Of a stretch of 64,000 nucleotides of DNA, positions 37,210 through 45,980 are shown one piece after another. Below the pieces are notes generated by a model. That model was not told where the DNA came from and made no database searches. It was given only the letters and a program-made list of their open reading frames with translations. The stretch lies in the NCBI RefSeq assembly GCF_014651635.1, contig NZ_BMXG01000006.1:151034-215033 (forward strand). The letters run 5' to 3'. The translations under genes and the position numbers were made by a program. The DNA is from Cerasicoccus arenae (GTDB lineage: Bacteria > Verrucomicrobiota > Verrucomicrobiia > Opitutales > Cerasicoccaceae). Numbering within the stretch: position 1 is the stretch's first letter; the number at the start of each line of letters is the position of its first letter.

Positions 37210-37842
37210 ATGCGGATAGTTGTTGTCGAGGATCAAAGGCTTTTCAGACAATTGATTGTTAAAATGTGCAGCGAGCGTTTCCAAGTTGTTGGAGAAGCGG
37301 AAACGGGGACTGATGCGCTTCGAATCTGTCGTGAGCAAGAGCCTGACTTATTATTGATGGATATTCAAATACCAAAACCAGATGGTATTACAGTAGCCGA
37401 AACGCTGTTGGAAGAGCTGCCGTCGCTTCGCGTGCTAGCCCTTTCTGCTAAATTGGATTCGGTTACCGTGTTTCGTCTGCTTAAATCTGGCGTCCATGGT
37501 TTTGTGAGCAAGTTTTCGGATCAATTAGATACGGTCATGATTGCAGTGGAGGCCATTTACAACGGAGAACCATACTTCTCTGATGCATTTGACCAAGTAA
37601 AAGCCGAAATTAAAAAAGACCCACTGGCCTATTATAAGATTTTGTCCAATAAGGAGTTAGAGCTCCTCCCATTGTTCTCGAAAGGGTTGGATGATAGCAC
37701 TGTTAGTGGAATGATCAATCTTAGCGCCAAAACGGTTCGTTGGCATCGTCGTAACATCATGAAGAAGCTGGAAATCCATGCGTCGACGGACCTCATGCGC
37801 TACGGTATTACTCATGGTTTCTGGGATCCAAATCCCAGCTAA
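37210..37842 (+). CDS. LuxR-family (NarL-type) response regulator
   Basis: 210 residues: a receiver (1-120) with acidic residues in MRIVVVEDQRLF, phospho-acceptor in LLLMDIQIPKPDG and switch Ser/Lys in ALSAKLD and FVSKFS. A C-terminal LuxR HTH follows (about 150-205, LSNKELELLPLFSKG and SAKTVRWHRRNIMKKLEI). It is a transcription regulator, most likely the output partner of the hybrid kinase at 29392. The start at 37210 (MRIVVVED) fits the family; the frame extends 27 codons upstream without similarity. Divergent from the TonB receptor gene, whose promoter it probably overlaps. Confidence 0.9.
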   Translation: MRIVVVEDQRLFRQLIVKMCSERFQVVGEAETGTDALRICREQEPDLLLMDIQIPKPDGITVAETLLEELPSLRVLALSAKLDSVTVFRLLKSGVHGFVSKFSDQLDTVMIAVEAIYNGEPYFSDAFDQVKAEIKKDPLAYYKILSNKELELLPLFSKGLDDSTVSGMINLSAKTVRWHRRNIMKKLEIHASTDLMRYGITHGFWDPNPS

Positions 37843-38002
37843 TGAGCACCTTTGACGCGGATATTTTAGTCTTCAGTGTCTAGCAGCATATAAAATCACT
37901 GAAAAGATAAATTCGGCGAGGGGAAGCTTCATGCAGCGTTTGGCTTTGCTTGCATTCAGCGCCTGCCATCGGCATGTTATCTGCTGCGATTGTGCGACAG
38001 CG

Positions 38003-38024
38003 AAGCGTTCACGCGCTTTTTTTT
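38003..38024 (+). terminator. Weak terminator-like hairpin in the ppk2 leader
   Basis: Five-bp stem AAGCG / CGCTT with a TTCACG loop, whose last T begins a run of eight. It lies 73 bp upstream of the ppk2 ATG. Confidence 0.4.
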
Positions 38025-38047
38025 CATTTCCTTCTACTGTTGTTCAA

Positions 38048-38067
38048 GGAGGGCATTTGTGCCCTCC
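38048..38067 (+). terminator. Terminator/attenuator hairpin just before ppk2
   Basis: Perfect 8-bp stem GGAGGGCA / TGCCCTCC with a TTTG loop, followed by CTGTTTTCGTTTTT. It ends 29 bp before the ppk2 start, where it would stop transcripts entering the gene. It also sequesters an AAGGAGG sequence. Confidence 0.65.
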
Positions 38068-38096
38068 CTGTTTTCGTTTTTATCAACTACGCTGCC

Positions 38097-39158
38097 ATGA
38101 AAAAATCTTCAAAAAAGACCATTGTATCCGCCAAAAAGGCGACTAAAAAAGCCCTGTCCACGAAGACGGTAAAATCTAAGAAGACAGCCAAAGGCAAGGA
38201 AGTGGGTAAAATCAAAAAAGAAGCCTCGGCGGCGGTGTTAGCCAAAGCCTTTCCAATGGCGGCCGCGATTGACGAAGTCGTTCACAAGAGTGTGCCCGCG
38301 AACATCGTGGCCAAGGTCAAAAGCGCCCGGAGCAAGAAGGCAATTATCAGCGTGACCTACCCCTACGACAAGATGATCAAGCGCAGTGTTTACGAGGAAC
38401 AGATAGAGCTTTTGCACATCGAACTGGTCAAGATGCAGGCTTGGGCCCAGCAAACAGGCGAGCGCATTGTATTGCTGTTCGAAGGCCGCGATGCAGCAGG
38501 CAAGGGTGGTTCGATTAAACGTTTCACAGAGAACCTTAACCCGCGCGGTGCCCGCGTCGTTGCTCTCAGTAAACCCTCTGATAGCGAGAAGGGCCAGTGG
38601 TATTTTCAACGCTACGTCGAGCACATGCCAACCAAGGGCGAGATCGTGTTTTTTGACCGTTCATGGTATAATCGTGCTGGCGTGGAAAAGGTCATGGGTT
38701 TCTGCACGCCCCAAGAATATCTGGAGTTCATGCGCCAGGCACCGGAGTTTGAGCGCATGCTGGTACGCAGTGGTATTCGCCTATTCAAGTTCTGGTTTTC
38801 AGTTAGCCGCGAAGAGCAACTCCGTCGCTTCATGGGTCGCGCCAAAGACCCGCTCAAGCAATGGAAACTCAGCCCGATGGACGTCGAATCGCTCGGTCGA
38901 TGGGATGATTACACCAAGGCCAAGGAATCCATGCTCTTTTATACCGACACCGCAGATGCCCCTTGGACTATTGTCCGTTCCGATGACAAGAAACGTGCGC
39001 GCCTTAATTCGATCCGCTTCCTGCTCAGCAGTGTTCCCTATGCGGGCAAAGATGAAAAATTGCTCAAAGAACTCAATCGGCACATCGTTGGTGCGGCCAA
39101 GGATATTTATGAGTCGGACGAACGCGCACCAATGCCCATCGACCCCATCGTCGCCTAA
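38097..39158 (+). CDS. ppk2: Polyphosphate kinase 2 family protein with Lys/Ala-rich N-terminal tail
   Basis: 353 residues. The PPK2 core (about 90-345) has Walker A LFEGRDAAGKGGSIKRF, Walker B FFDRSWYNRAGVEKV and the lid region RFMGRAKDPLKQWKLSP. It transfers phosphate between polyphosphate and nucleoside di- or monophosphates. The first 55 residues are almost only Lys, Ala, Ser and Thr (MKKSSKKTIVSAKKATKKAL), resembling histone H1 tails, and could bind DNA or polyphosphate. ATG at 38097 was chosen because upstream codons cross the terminator-like hairpins. Confidence 0.93.
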   Translation: MKKSSKKTIVSAKKATKKALSTKTVKSKKTAKGKEVGKIKKEASAAVLAKAFPMAAAIDEVVHKSVPANIVAKVKSARSKKAIISVTYPYDKMIKRSVYEEQIELLHIELVKMQAWAQQTGERIVLLFEGRDAAGKGGSIKRFTENLNPRGARVVALSKPSDSEKGQWYFQRYVEHMPTKGEIVFFDRSWYNRAGVEKVMGFCTPQEYLEFMRQAPEFERMLVRSGIRLFKFWFSVSREEQLRRFMGRAKDPLKQWKLSPMDVESLGRWDDYTKAKESMLFYTDTADAPWTIVRSDDKKRARLNSIRFLLSSVPYAGKDEKLLKELNRHIVGAAKDIYESDERAPMPIDPIVA

Positions 39159-39246
39159 TTAAACATTCGGGAAATCTTTGTTCCTGAAGTGAAATTGACC
39201 TGTGGCTGTGCATTGACGGCGGCTAGTTGTTGGTTAAAGTGAGGAC

Positions 39247-40110
39247 ATGGAAATTTCCCAGCCGATTGTTTCAACCTTCATCGCGGGCTTGGCTATCGCT
39301 TGGCTGACTGGTTGCTCGACCGTCAGTGAAACGGGCCGTAGCCAACTGAGCTTGGTTTCTGACGCCGAGGTCGAGAGCATGGCCGTGTCGCAGTTTGACC
39401 AGATGAAGCATGAAATGCCGATCGCCAACGATCCGGCCAAGCAGCAGGCATTGCGCCGGGTGGGCGAAAAAATCGTCCGTGCGGCGCGTGCGCAGGGTGC
39501 GGATCTCCTTCCTCCTGAGCAGTGGGAGTTCGTCCTTTTCGACAGCGACCAGGTGAATGCGTTTGCAATGCCCGGTGGTAAGGTTGGCTTTTACACGGGT
39601 ATTTTCCCGCTATTTCAAAGTGATGACGATATTGCCGTCGTGATGGGCCACGAAATCGCCCACGTTTCCGCCGACCACGGGGCGGAAAAGGTTTCCCAGC
39701 AAATGGCTAATCAAGTGGCGGGCACGGCGTTGTCCATCGGGTTGGGTGTTGGCGGGGTGGAGCACGATACACAGCAGATCGTCATGGCGAGTTATGGGAT
39801 GGGCAGCAACTTCGGGTTTATCCTGCCCTTTAGCCGCACGATGGAGTCTGAGGCCGACCACATTGGGCTGCTTTACTCGTCCACGGCGGGTTATGACCCC
39901 CGTGCCAGCGTTCCCTTCTGGCAGCGCATGGCGGCGAACGGCGGTGAACGTCCTCCGGAATTTCTGTCCACGCATCCGAGTGAAAACACCCGCATTGCGC
40001 GCCTGCAAGAGCTCATTCCGGAGATGCTGCCTTTGTATTACAAAGCGAGCGGCCAAACTCAGAACGAATGGCTTGGACCAGTTGCTCCGCACTATGCGAT
40101 GAATGACTAA
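39247..40110 (+). CDS. M48-family metalloprotease lipoprotein
   Basis: 287 residues with a lipoprotein signal (lipobox LTGC, Cys about 22) and a zinc-protease motif GHEIAHVSADHG. The third ligand lies in TMESEADHIGLLY. It resembles the periplasmic LoiP/YcaL/BepA group, which degrades or helps assemble outer-membrane proteins. It has no TPR domain, so it is of the short LoiP-like type. It is followed 60 bp downstream by the M20 peptidase in the same direction. Start ATG at 39247. Confidence 0.9.
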   Translation: MEISQPIVSTFIAGLAIAWLTGCSTVSETGRSQLSLVSDAEVESMAVSQFDQMKHEMPIANDPAKQQALRRVGEKIVRAARAQGADLLPPEQWEFVLFDSDQVNAFAMPGGKVGFYTGIFPLFQSDDDIAVVMGHEIAHVSADHGAEKVSQQMANQVAGTALSIGLGVGGVEHDTQQIVMASYGMGSNFGFILPFSRTMESEADHIGLLYSSTAGYDPRASVPFWQRMAANGGERPPEFLSTHPSENTRIARLQELIPEMLPLYYKASGQTQNEWLGPVAPHYAMND

Positions 40111-40170
40111 TCGCATCCATCGCTGTTTTCGTAGTTTCCATTCTCTACAAACCTCCATCATACTACTTTC

Positions 40171-41547
40171 ATGGCTTTTGACCCACTAGAACTGATTTCC
40201 GAATTCGTCCGTTGCCCGAGCGTATCCACTGATCCAGCCTATGCACAGGCCATGACGGATGCGCGTGAGTGCGTTGCCGACAAGCTCAAGAAGCTCGGCT
40301 TTACGGTGGAGACCGTTGCTACGCCGTTGCACCCGATTCTGCTCGCCGAGCGTGGTGCTGAGCACGATGACTGGCCGCACATCCTTGTCTATGGACACTA
40401 CGACGTGCAGCCCGCTGATCCGTTTAATCTGTGGACTACGCCCCCCTTTGAAACCGAAATTCGCGGAGATCGCATCTATGGTCGAGGTGCCGCTGACAAC
40501 AAAGGCCCTATTGCCGTGCAGCTCACTGCGCTATCCCGCGTGCTGGAGCGTCATCCCGGCTTGCCGCTACGTATTACCTGGATGATTGAGGGTGAGGAAG
40601 AAATTGGTAGCCCAAGCTTCGCTGGATTCCTTGATCAGCATTCGGACCGTTTGAAAAAGGCGGGCCTCGTTATCTTGTCGGACACGGGTTGCCCCAGTCC
40701 GGACACCATGGCGATCACGCTCGCGCTGCGTGGTCTAGCACCGTTGCAAATCAATGTGACCGGTCCGAAGCAGGACCTGCATTCCGGCATCCACGGTGGC
40801 TGTTTGCTCAACCCGCTTCAAGCGCTCATGGATATCTGTGCCAGCCTCCACAATGCTGATGGCACGGTTAACGTTCCGGGTTTTTACGACGACGTTATTC
40901 CGCCGCAGGATTGGGAGCGTGATGAGCTGGCCAAGCTTCGCGTTACGGAAGATGAATACCAAGAGTTTCTCGGCATTCCCGCATTTCATTGTCCGCCGGG
41001 ACTCAACGCGTTTGAGGCCTGTCGTTTTGCGCCAACACTGGAGTTCAATGGCATCGGCGGCGGCTATCAGGGTGAGGGCGAGAAAACCGTCATCCCGTCT
41101 AAGGCGTTCGCCAAGATCACTTGCCGTCTCGTCGCCAATCAGGACCCGGAGAAAATTCAGGGACTAATCGCGGCGGCGATCAAGCGTCGTGCGCCCAAGG
41201 GCGTTACGGTCGAGCTTGATATCCATAGCGGCGGTGCTGCCTACATGGTCACACCTCCTGGAAAGGGTGGTACGGTCGCCGATGATTCAACGAAAAGCCG
41301 CGCCTTCGCGATCGCAGAGGCCTCGATCAACGAAATCTGGAAGCAGCCACCCGTTTACCTGCGCGAGGGCGGTAGCGTGCCTATCATTGGCGACATTCAC
41401 CGTAAGCTTGGCCTCGACTCGCTCATGCTCGGCCTCTTCACCAAGGAGGATAACCTCCACGCGCCCGACGAGTCCATGCACTGCAAAATTATCGAGCGCG
41501 GTGTCGCCCTCTACGAACGCATTTTCGAGAAGCTCGCGACGAAGTAA
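40171..41547 (+). CDS. M20-family metallopeptidase (dipeptidase-like)
   Basis: 458 residues. The metal ligands are visible in LVYGHYDVQPADP (His), IYGRGAADNKGPIA (bridging Asp), MIEGEEEIGSPSF (catalytic Glu plus ligand) and LSDTG (Asp). The C-terminal His is in KEDNLHAPDE. The dimerisation lid domain sits between about 205 and 340. Such enzymes are cytoplasmic zinc dipeptidases of the carnosinase/PepV-like branch. Followed 12 bp downstream by a methyltransferase gene. Confidence 0.92.
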   Translation: MAFDPLELISEFVRCPSVSTDPAYAQAMTDARECVADKLKKLGFTVETVATPLHPILLAERGAEHDDWPHILVYGHYDVQPADPFNLWTTPPFETEIRGDRIYGRGAADNKGPIAVQLTALSRVLERHPGLPLRITWMIEGEEEIGSPSFAGFLDQHSDRLKKAGLVILSDTGCPSPDTMAITLALRGLAPLQINVTGPKQDLHSGIHGGCLLNPLQALMDICASLHNADGTVNVPGFYDDVIPPQDWERDELAKLRVTEDEYQEFLGIPAFHCPPGLNAFEACRFAPTLEFNGIGGGYQGEGEKTVIPSKAFAKITCRLVANQDPEKIQGLIAAAIKRRAPKGVTVELDIHSGGAAYMVTPPGKGGTVADDSTKSRAFAIAEASINEIWKQPPVYLREGGSVPIIGDIHRKLGLDSLMLGLFTKEDNLHAPDESMHCKIIERGVALYERIFEKLATK

Positions 41548-41559
41548 GAGGTAGGCCTA

Positions 41560-42366
41560 ATGAGCGTACCGGATTATTCTTCGACGGTTGAGCGTTTTAC
41601 TGGTTTTGGTGAGGCCTATAATCAGGCGCGTCCCTCGGCACCAACTGCATTGGCGGACTTGCTGTGTCCCATCGCGGGCTGTGACCGACCGGATTTAGTC
41701 GTGGACTTGGGCTGCGGAACGGGACTTTCCACACGCTACTGGGCGGAACGGGCCAAAGCGGTAATTGGCGTCGAACCTACGGCCTCTATGCGCGAACAGG
41801 CAGTGCAGGCTGGTGGTGCCAACATCACCTATCGAACGGGCTATTCGCACGAGACTGGTTTGCCCGCAGTGAGTGCGGACTTGGTCCTCTGCGCACAGTC
41901 ATTACATTGGATGGAGCCATTCGCCACATTCGCCGAAGCTGCGCGTATCTTGCGCACCGGCGGCATTTTTGCGGCCTACGATTACGATTGGCCGCCGTTT
42001 ACCTCATCGTGGGAAGTCGATGCGGCCTACATCGCCTGCATGGAGCATGGTCGTCAATTGGAGCGTGAATGCGGACTGACCGAGCAGTTGCCACGGTGGG
42101 ACAAACCGGGCCATTTGGAGCGGATGAGGAAGTCTGGTCAGTTTCGTTTCGTCCGGGAAAGTCTTTTACACCATGAAGATGAGGGTGGGGCAGCCCGCAT
42201 TGTGGCCTTGCTGTTGAGCCAGGGCTACATCCAGTCCTTGCTAAAGCAGGGCCTTACGGAAAGAGATTTGCACATTGATCACTTGCGCGATGTCGCCGCC
42301 TTTGCTTTTGGCGATGGGGTTAAGCCGTGGCTGTGGAGCGTGCGTGTCCGCCTCGGCGTTAAGTAG
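41560..42366 (+). CDS. Class I SAM-dependent methyltransferase
   Basis: 268 residues with motif I VVDLGCGTGLSTRYW (about 47-61), motif II VIGVEPTASM and the post-motif region VLCAQSLHWMEPF. This is the methyltransferase type 11 fold. Substrate not predictable; the 'LHWM' motif occurs in proteins related to trans-aconitate methyltransferase and ubiquinone-type methylases. It likely forms a unit with the upstream peptidase. Its stop is 2 bp from that of the convergent lipase-like gene. Confidence 0.85.
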   Translation: MSVPDYSSTVERFTGFGEAYNQARPSAPTALADLLCPIAGCDRPDLVVDLGCGTGLSTRYWAERAKAVIGVEPTASMREQAVQAGGANITYRTGYSHETGLPAVSADLVLCAQSLHWMEPFATFAEAARILRTGGIFAAYDYDWPPFTSSWEVDAAYIACMEHGRQLERECGLTEQLPRWDKPGHLERMRKSGQFRFVRESLLHHEDEGGAARIVALLLSQGYIQSLLKQGLTERDLHIDHLRDVAAFAFGDGVKPWLWSVRVRLGVK

Positions 42367-42368
42367 CG

Positions 42369-43112
42369 CTATTGCCGGTGCGTCCAGTTACGCATCCAGG
42401 GGTTATCGTCCTCGACTTGTTCGACTTGAGGTAGGAATTTTCCGGTCTTTAAAAACGCGGTTGTCTGGTCCATGACTTCGCCGTTGAAGACGAGCATCGG
42501 GTGAGTCTCATGGACGATGGTGAAGTCCGTCATGCCCTCGAGCTTTGTGCTTTCCACGGAGATCACGCCATCGTCGGCACCAGGAATCAATGAGGACATG
42601 AATGGGTCCAGGCCGAGGCTGCCCGCGATCACGCCAACTTCAAACGTCGCTGGTTTCAGAGACTGTAGTTGCTCATTCTCACCGCTGGCCAGCGCCATGC
42701 CCGCCGGGCCGATCAACAGCTTTGCGCCGGGCATATCCGCCAATAAATTAACGGCCATGCTGCCTTGGTTGGGCGGGGAAATCATCACCACGCGGCCAAT
42801 TTCGGGCAGAGGATTATCGCGCTCGATCATGCGTAGCAAGATACCGCCCATGGAGTGCGTGACAAAATCAATGCGCTTGGCGTCGGCAGTTTCCCGGACT
42901 ATGTCCGCCCGCACATGCACGGCCAGTTCATCCAGTGACTGACTCATGGATGGGTAGTCAATGTTGACCACACGATAACCCTCAGCCTCCAGCGTTCTCT
43001 CGATATGTCCCATCGTGCCCGATGTTGCCGCGAGTCCATGCAGCAGGACTACGGTTTCTTTCTCGCCAAACAAAGCGAGCGGCCAACAAAACAGGAAGAT
43101 CAACCAGCGCAT
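42369..43112 (-). CDS. Secreted alpha/beta-hydrolase, lipase-like
   Basis: 247 residues with a short signal peptide (MRWLIFLFCWPLALFG). The alpha/beta-hydrolase core has the oxyanion segment VVLLHGLAATSG, nucleophile elbow THSMGG, Asp in PGADDGVIS and His in VHETHPMLV. This arrangement resembles triacylglycerol lipase/PGAP1-like proteins of the periplasm. It stands alone, convergent with the methyltransferase. Confidence 0.82.
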   Translation of the reverse strand: MRWLIFLFCWPLALFGEKETVVLLHGLAATSGTMGHIERTLEAEGYRVVNIDYPSMSQSLDELAVHVRADIVRETADAKRIDFVTHSMGGILLRMIERDNPLPEIGRVVMISPPNQGSMAVNLLADMPGAKLLIGPAGMALASGENEQLQSLKPATFEVGVIAGSLGLDPFMSSLIPGADDGVISVESTKLEGMTDFTIVHETHPMLVFNGEVMDQTTAFLKTGKFLPQVEQVEDDNPWMRNWTHRQ

Positions 43113-43166
43113 CGTTTTAGGTTAGCGAGCGTTGGGCGAAAGTCCAATGCGGAAGGCTTTTTCCGA

Positions 43167-44138
43167 TTAAAATCCCTTGTTTGGAATCTCGGCTACTTTG
43201 TTGGCACCAAAATAGAGATCCCACTTCGGTGCGGATGGATCGACCAGAAACAGTAACTCTAATTCTTTCCCCAGCGTTGATTCATAGGGGACGCCTTCGA
43301 GCGCGGCATACTGCTTGGCCTCTTCCACGTCCACATCGACGCCGATCGTATAGATGCTGTTGTCCATGAGCGAGCTGCTGCCAACCAGTTGAAACATCGG
43401 GATTACTTGCTCACCGTTGACAAGAGAGAAATCTGCCGGTTGGAGAATGTAACTACGTGCCGTGCCCGAACGGTTCGGCATCGTTGGTACAACCTGGATT
43501 TTAACATCGAGTACCTTGCCCACGAGTGGCGCGGCAACCTGTGTCTGGCTCGGAGTCAGTGTAAATGTGCGCGGCGCTGCCTTGCTGAAGCGATCTCGCA
43601 GGGTCACTTCGTTGACAGTGATCTTCGGTAAGTAGGCATCTTCGAGGCGCTTGACCTCGGTCGGCGTCACTTCGATGGACTTGTCACCAAAGTTGACCGA
43701 AAATGCCCCTGTCGGCTTGAAATAAAACAATAGAGTCAGAACGGCAGTGTCAGCATTTGCCTCGTTCTTACCTCTTTTGCGGAAGCTTTCCTTTTCGCGG
43801 GCAGGATCACGAAATGCTTTCAGATGGCGACCATCGGAATTGCTGTCACCGACCGGTGAATATGTTTCGTCACCGACGTTGGCCGAGATTTCATTCATCA
43901 TCAGCTTCAGCTCTTTAGCATTTTGGTAATCAACCTTCAGTTGTAGCTGAACGAAAACAAACTTCTGCTCTCCGTTATTCTCGATCAGTGTTGACGCTTC
44001 GATGCCCGACTGGCTTGACGGCAAAGCAAATGTTTCAGGGATAACCGCCTTGGCGGACTCCAAAGTGGCAGTCTGCGCATTGGCAAAAGGTGTGGTCAGG
44101 GCAAGTAGCAAAGCCGCGAGGGCAGTTGTTGATCTCAT
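43167..44138 (-). CDS. Secreted hypothetical protein
   Basis: 323 residues with signal peptide MRSTTALAALLLALTTPFAN and cleavage likely after ANA. The remainder is mixed alpha/beta without a recognised domain; a segment resembles surface-protein beta folds (KFVFVQLQLKVDYQNAKELK). It ends with a strand DLYFGANKVAEIPNKGF. Encoded 51 bp downstream of a multi-membrane-segment protein and probably in the same operon. The longer frame (to 44177) would place 13 extra residues before the signal peptide, so the ATG at 44138 is preferred. Confidence 0.75.
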   Translation of the reverse strand: MRSTTALAALLLALTTPFANAQTATLESAKAVIPETFALPSSQSGIEASTLIENNGEQKFVFVQLQLKVDYQNAKELKLMMNEISANVGDETYSPVGDSNSDGRHLKAFRDPAREKESFRKRGKNEANADTAVLTLLFYFKPTGAFSVNFGDKSIEVTPTEVKRLEDAYLPKITVNEVTLRDRFSKAAPRTFTLTPSQTQVAAPLVGKVLDVKIQVVPTMPNRSGTARSYILQPADFSLVNGEQVIPMFQLVGSSSLMDNSIYTIGVDVDVEEAKQYAALEGVPYESTLGKELELLFLVDPSAPKWDLYFGANKVAEIPNKGF

Positions 44139-44189
44139 GCCGCCGATCATTCCGCCAGTCGGAGGCCTGTCAATCACCCATCCCTTGGC

Positions 44190-45866
44190 TTATCGCTCGA
44201 GGATGAGCTTCCGCTTGAGCGGACGCACATGGAGGATCTTGAGCAGTGCGACGAAGATAATGCCGAACAGCGTTGAGGCATACGCGGCCACGAGGCTGGC
44301 CTGCACGATGCCCATGGCGAGCATGAGCAGTGAGATCACCGTGCCAGACAAGCCCACGTAAAGCCCGAGGTCGAACAGCGGCTCCTCATTCTCAAGCAGG
44401 GTGATCCGCGTCTCGGCGGGAACCGGGGCGCGCTTGAGTTGCGAGATCTTCATCAGGCACACGATATAGATCACGAACTGCACCATCAGAAAGATGAGCA
44501 GGACGAGAACGGTTTGTTGATCGATGGAGGCGTTGGGCATGGTTTCACCTTCTACTGTGCCAAGTGCGGCGGGTAATTCAAATTCTAAAAACAGCGTCCC
44601 AGGCTCAGTGACTGGTTGGGCGAATAATTGCGGCTCCTGAAAACTGACAACGATCAGGAGCAAAATCACGCCGACAACCCCGTTTTGCATCCACGCGAGC
44701 CCCGGATAACTTCCTTTAGTCGATCGGCTGGAGATGACGAGCTTGATGCCCGCCGCCAGTAGCATGCCTGCTGTTAGCAGCAGCAGTACCTTGGCTACCA
44801 TGGCAATAGGGCGGTAAAATGCGCACAACTGAAGCGTAAGGCGTGTCAGTTCATTATCGGTTGGCGTTTCCGCATCAGACCACAAGGCTGGTCCCTGATA
44901 AAGTGGCAACTGACGCTCCAGTAAGTAACGCAAGGCCTCCCCCCCCCAAGGGAACACTCGGGCGAAATCAGGCCAGGCTTCATCGCCAAAGGTTTCGTAA
45001 TAATCAGCGACCCAGTCCGGGCGTTGGCTGAGCATGACCAAGCTGAACACCAAGGCTTCGCGATCACCGCTTTGGCGGAGTAGGGTGGTGGCTCGCATGA
45101 AGCTGACCGGGTCGCGCGCCATCCGTGTCCATGCCCCCAGGGATGCCCAGTCGAGGCGTTGTGCGGCACCAAGCATGGAGAGATAAAAGGCTTCTAGACG
45201 GGCGACAGACGCCGGTTCGCCGCTCATTGCCAATTGGGCCATCGTGGCGAGCTCACGGGCGAATTCTGGCCCCACTAAGCCAGCTTGCACGAGCAGGGCA
45301 GTCGTCAGAATGGCGGAGTCTAGCGGGGCACCAGCCGCCGAAGCAACCGGCATGAAATGCCGCACACCAGTTAGCCCCTTGGTTGCTAGAATGTGCTGTA
45401 CGTTCTGATTGCGCGATTCAATGAGCATTGCACGTAGCGCCTCGCGATTGGCTCTGGGTGTCAATAGTTGCTGAAAAGCTAGGGGGCCATTCTCGGTTGC
45501 CAGCTCGGGCAATTTCGTGGCGATCTGGATGAATTGGAGCCCGAAAGGTTCCGCATTGCCAGTTAAGCGGTCTTTTGGATGGTCTGCAATAAACTGTTCG
45601 ATTTGGCCATTGAGAAAATTTTCCGGCGACAATGTCTCCGATGACGCTGTGTCTAGTGACGCCAATGCAGTATTGATACGCCAAGCTGGCCCGAACTGAC
45701 CCTCATCTAGTAGCTGCTCGGCGACATTTACGGCGGGTTTGCCCTTTGCGCCAGCCAGCCGCAAGACAGCAGGAGCAACTGCATCGAGATAAACTGGCGC
45801 AAGCCACCCCCCCCCCCCGAGAAGCAGGGCGAAAACAACGAGCACAATGCCAGCTACTTTCTGCAT
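44190..45866 (-). CDS. Hypothetical multi-spanning membrane protein
   Basis: 558 residues. An N-terminal anchor (about 5-22) leads to a helical periplasmic region to about 350. Four to five membrane segments follow (about 355-378, 395-410, 450-475, 500-525, 530-548). The final pair, LFDLGLYVGLSGTVISLLML onward, recalls MotA/TolQ-like membrane pairs, but no family assignment is safe. Twelve C (12 G on the coding strand) at 45807-45818 encode Gly-Gly-Gly-Gly right after the anchor; a second tract of nine lies at 44939-44947. Slippage at either would truncate the protein. Confidence 0.75.
   Translation of the reverse strand: MQKVAGIVLVVFALLLGGGGWLAPVYLDAVAPAVLRLAGAKGKPAVNVAEQLLDEGQFGPAWRINTALASLDTASSETLSPENFLNGQIEQFIADHPKDRLTGNAEPFGLQFIQIATKLPELATENGPLAFQQLLTPRANREALRAMLIESRNQNVQHILATKGLTGVRHFMPVASAAGAPLDSAILTTALLVQAGLVGPEFARELATMAQLAMSGEPASVARLEAFYLSMLGAAQRLDWASLGAWTRMARDPVSFMRATTLLRQSGDREALVFSLVMLSQRPDWVADYYETFGDEAWPDFARVFPWGGEALRYLLERQLPLYQGPALWSDAETPTDNELTRLTLQLCAFYRPIAMVAKVLLLLTAGMLLAAGIKLVISSRSTKGSYPGLAWMQNGVVGVILLLIVVSFQEPQLFAQPVTEPGTLFLEFELPAALGTVEGETMPNASIDQQTVLVLLIFLMVQFVIYIVCLMKISQLKRAPVPAETRITLLENEEPLFDLGLYVGLSGTVISLLMLAMGIVQASLVAAYASTLFGIIFVALLKILHVRPLKRKLILER
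44939..44947. repeat. Homopolymer tract of 9 C in a membrane-protein gene
   Basis: Nine C on the plus strand; on the coding strand the tract encodes the GG of FPWGGEAL. It is a second slippage-prone site in the same gene. Confidence 0.7.
45807..45818. repeat. Homopolymer tract of 12 C near the start of a membrane-protein gene
   Basis: The longest homopolymer in the window: 12 C on the plus strand, 12 G on the coding strand, about 50 bases into the gene at 44190-45866. It encodes Gly x4 directly after the N-terminal membrane anchor. Length and position match phase-variation tracts in other bacteria; function here is inferred. Confidence 0.85.
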
Positions 45867-45980
45867 TTTGACAGAAACGTAGCGGGTTCATGACTTACGA
45901 TCAACGGAAACCTTATGCGGAAATGAAGGTCCATTTGTGTCTGGACGCCCGTCCCCCCAATCCTGTTACTGATTTCATCG

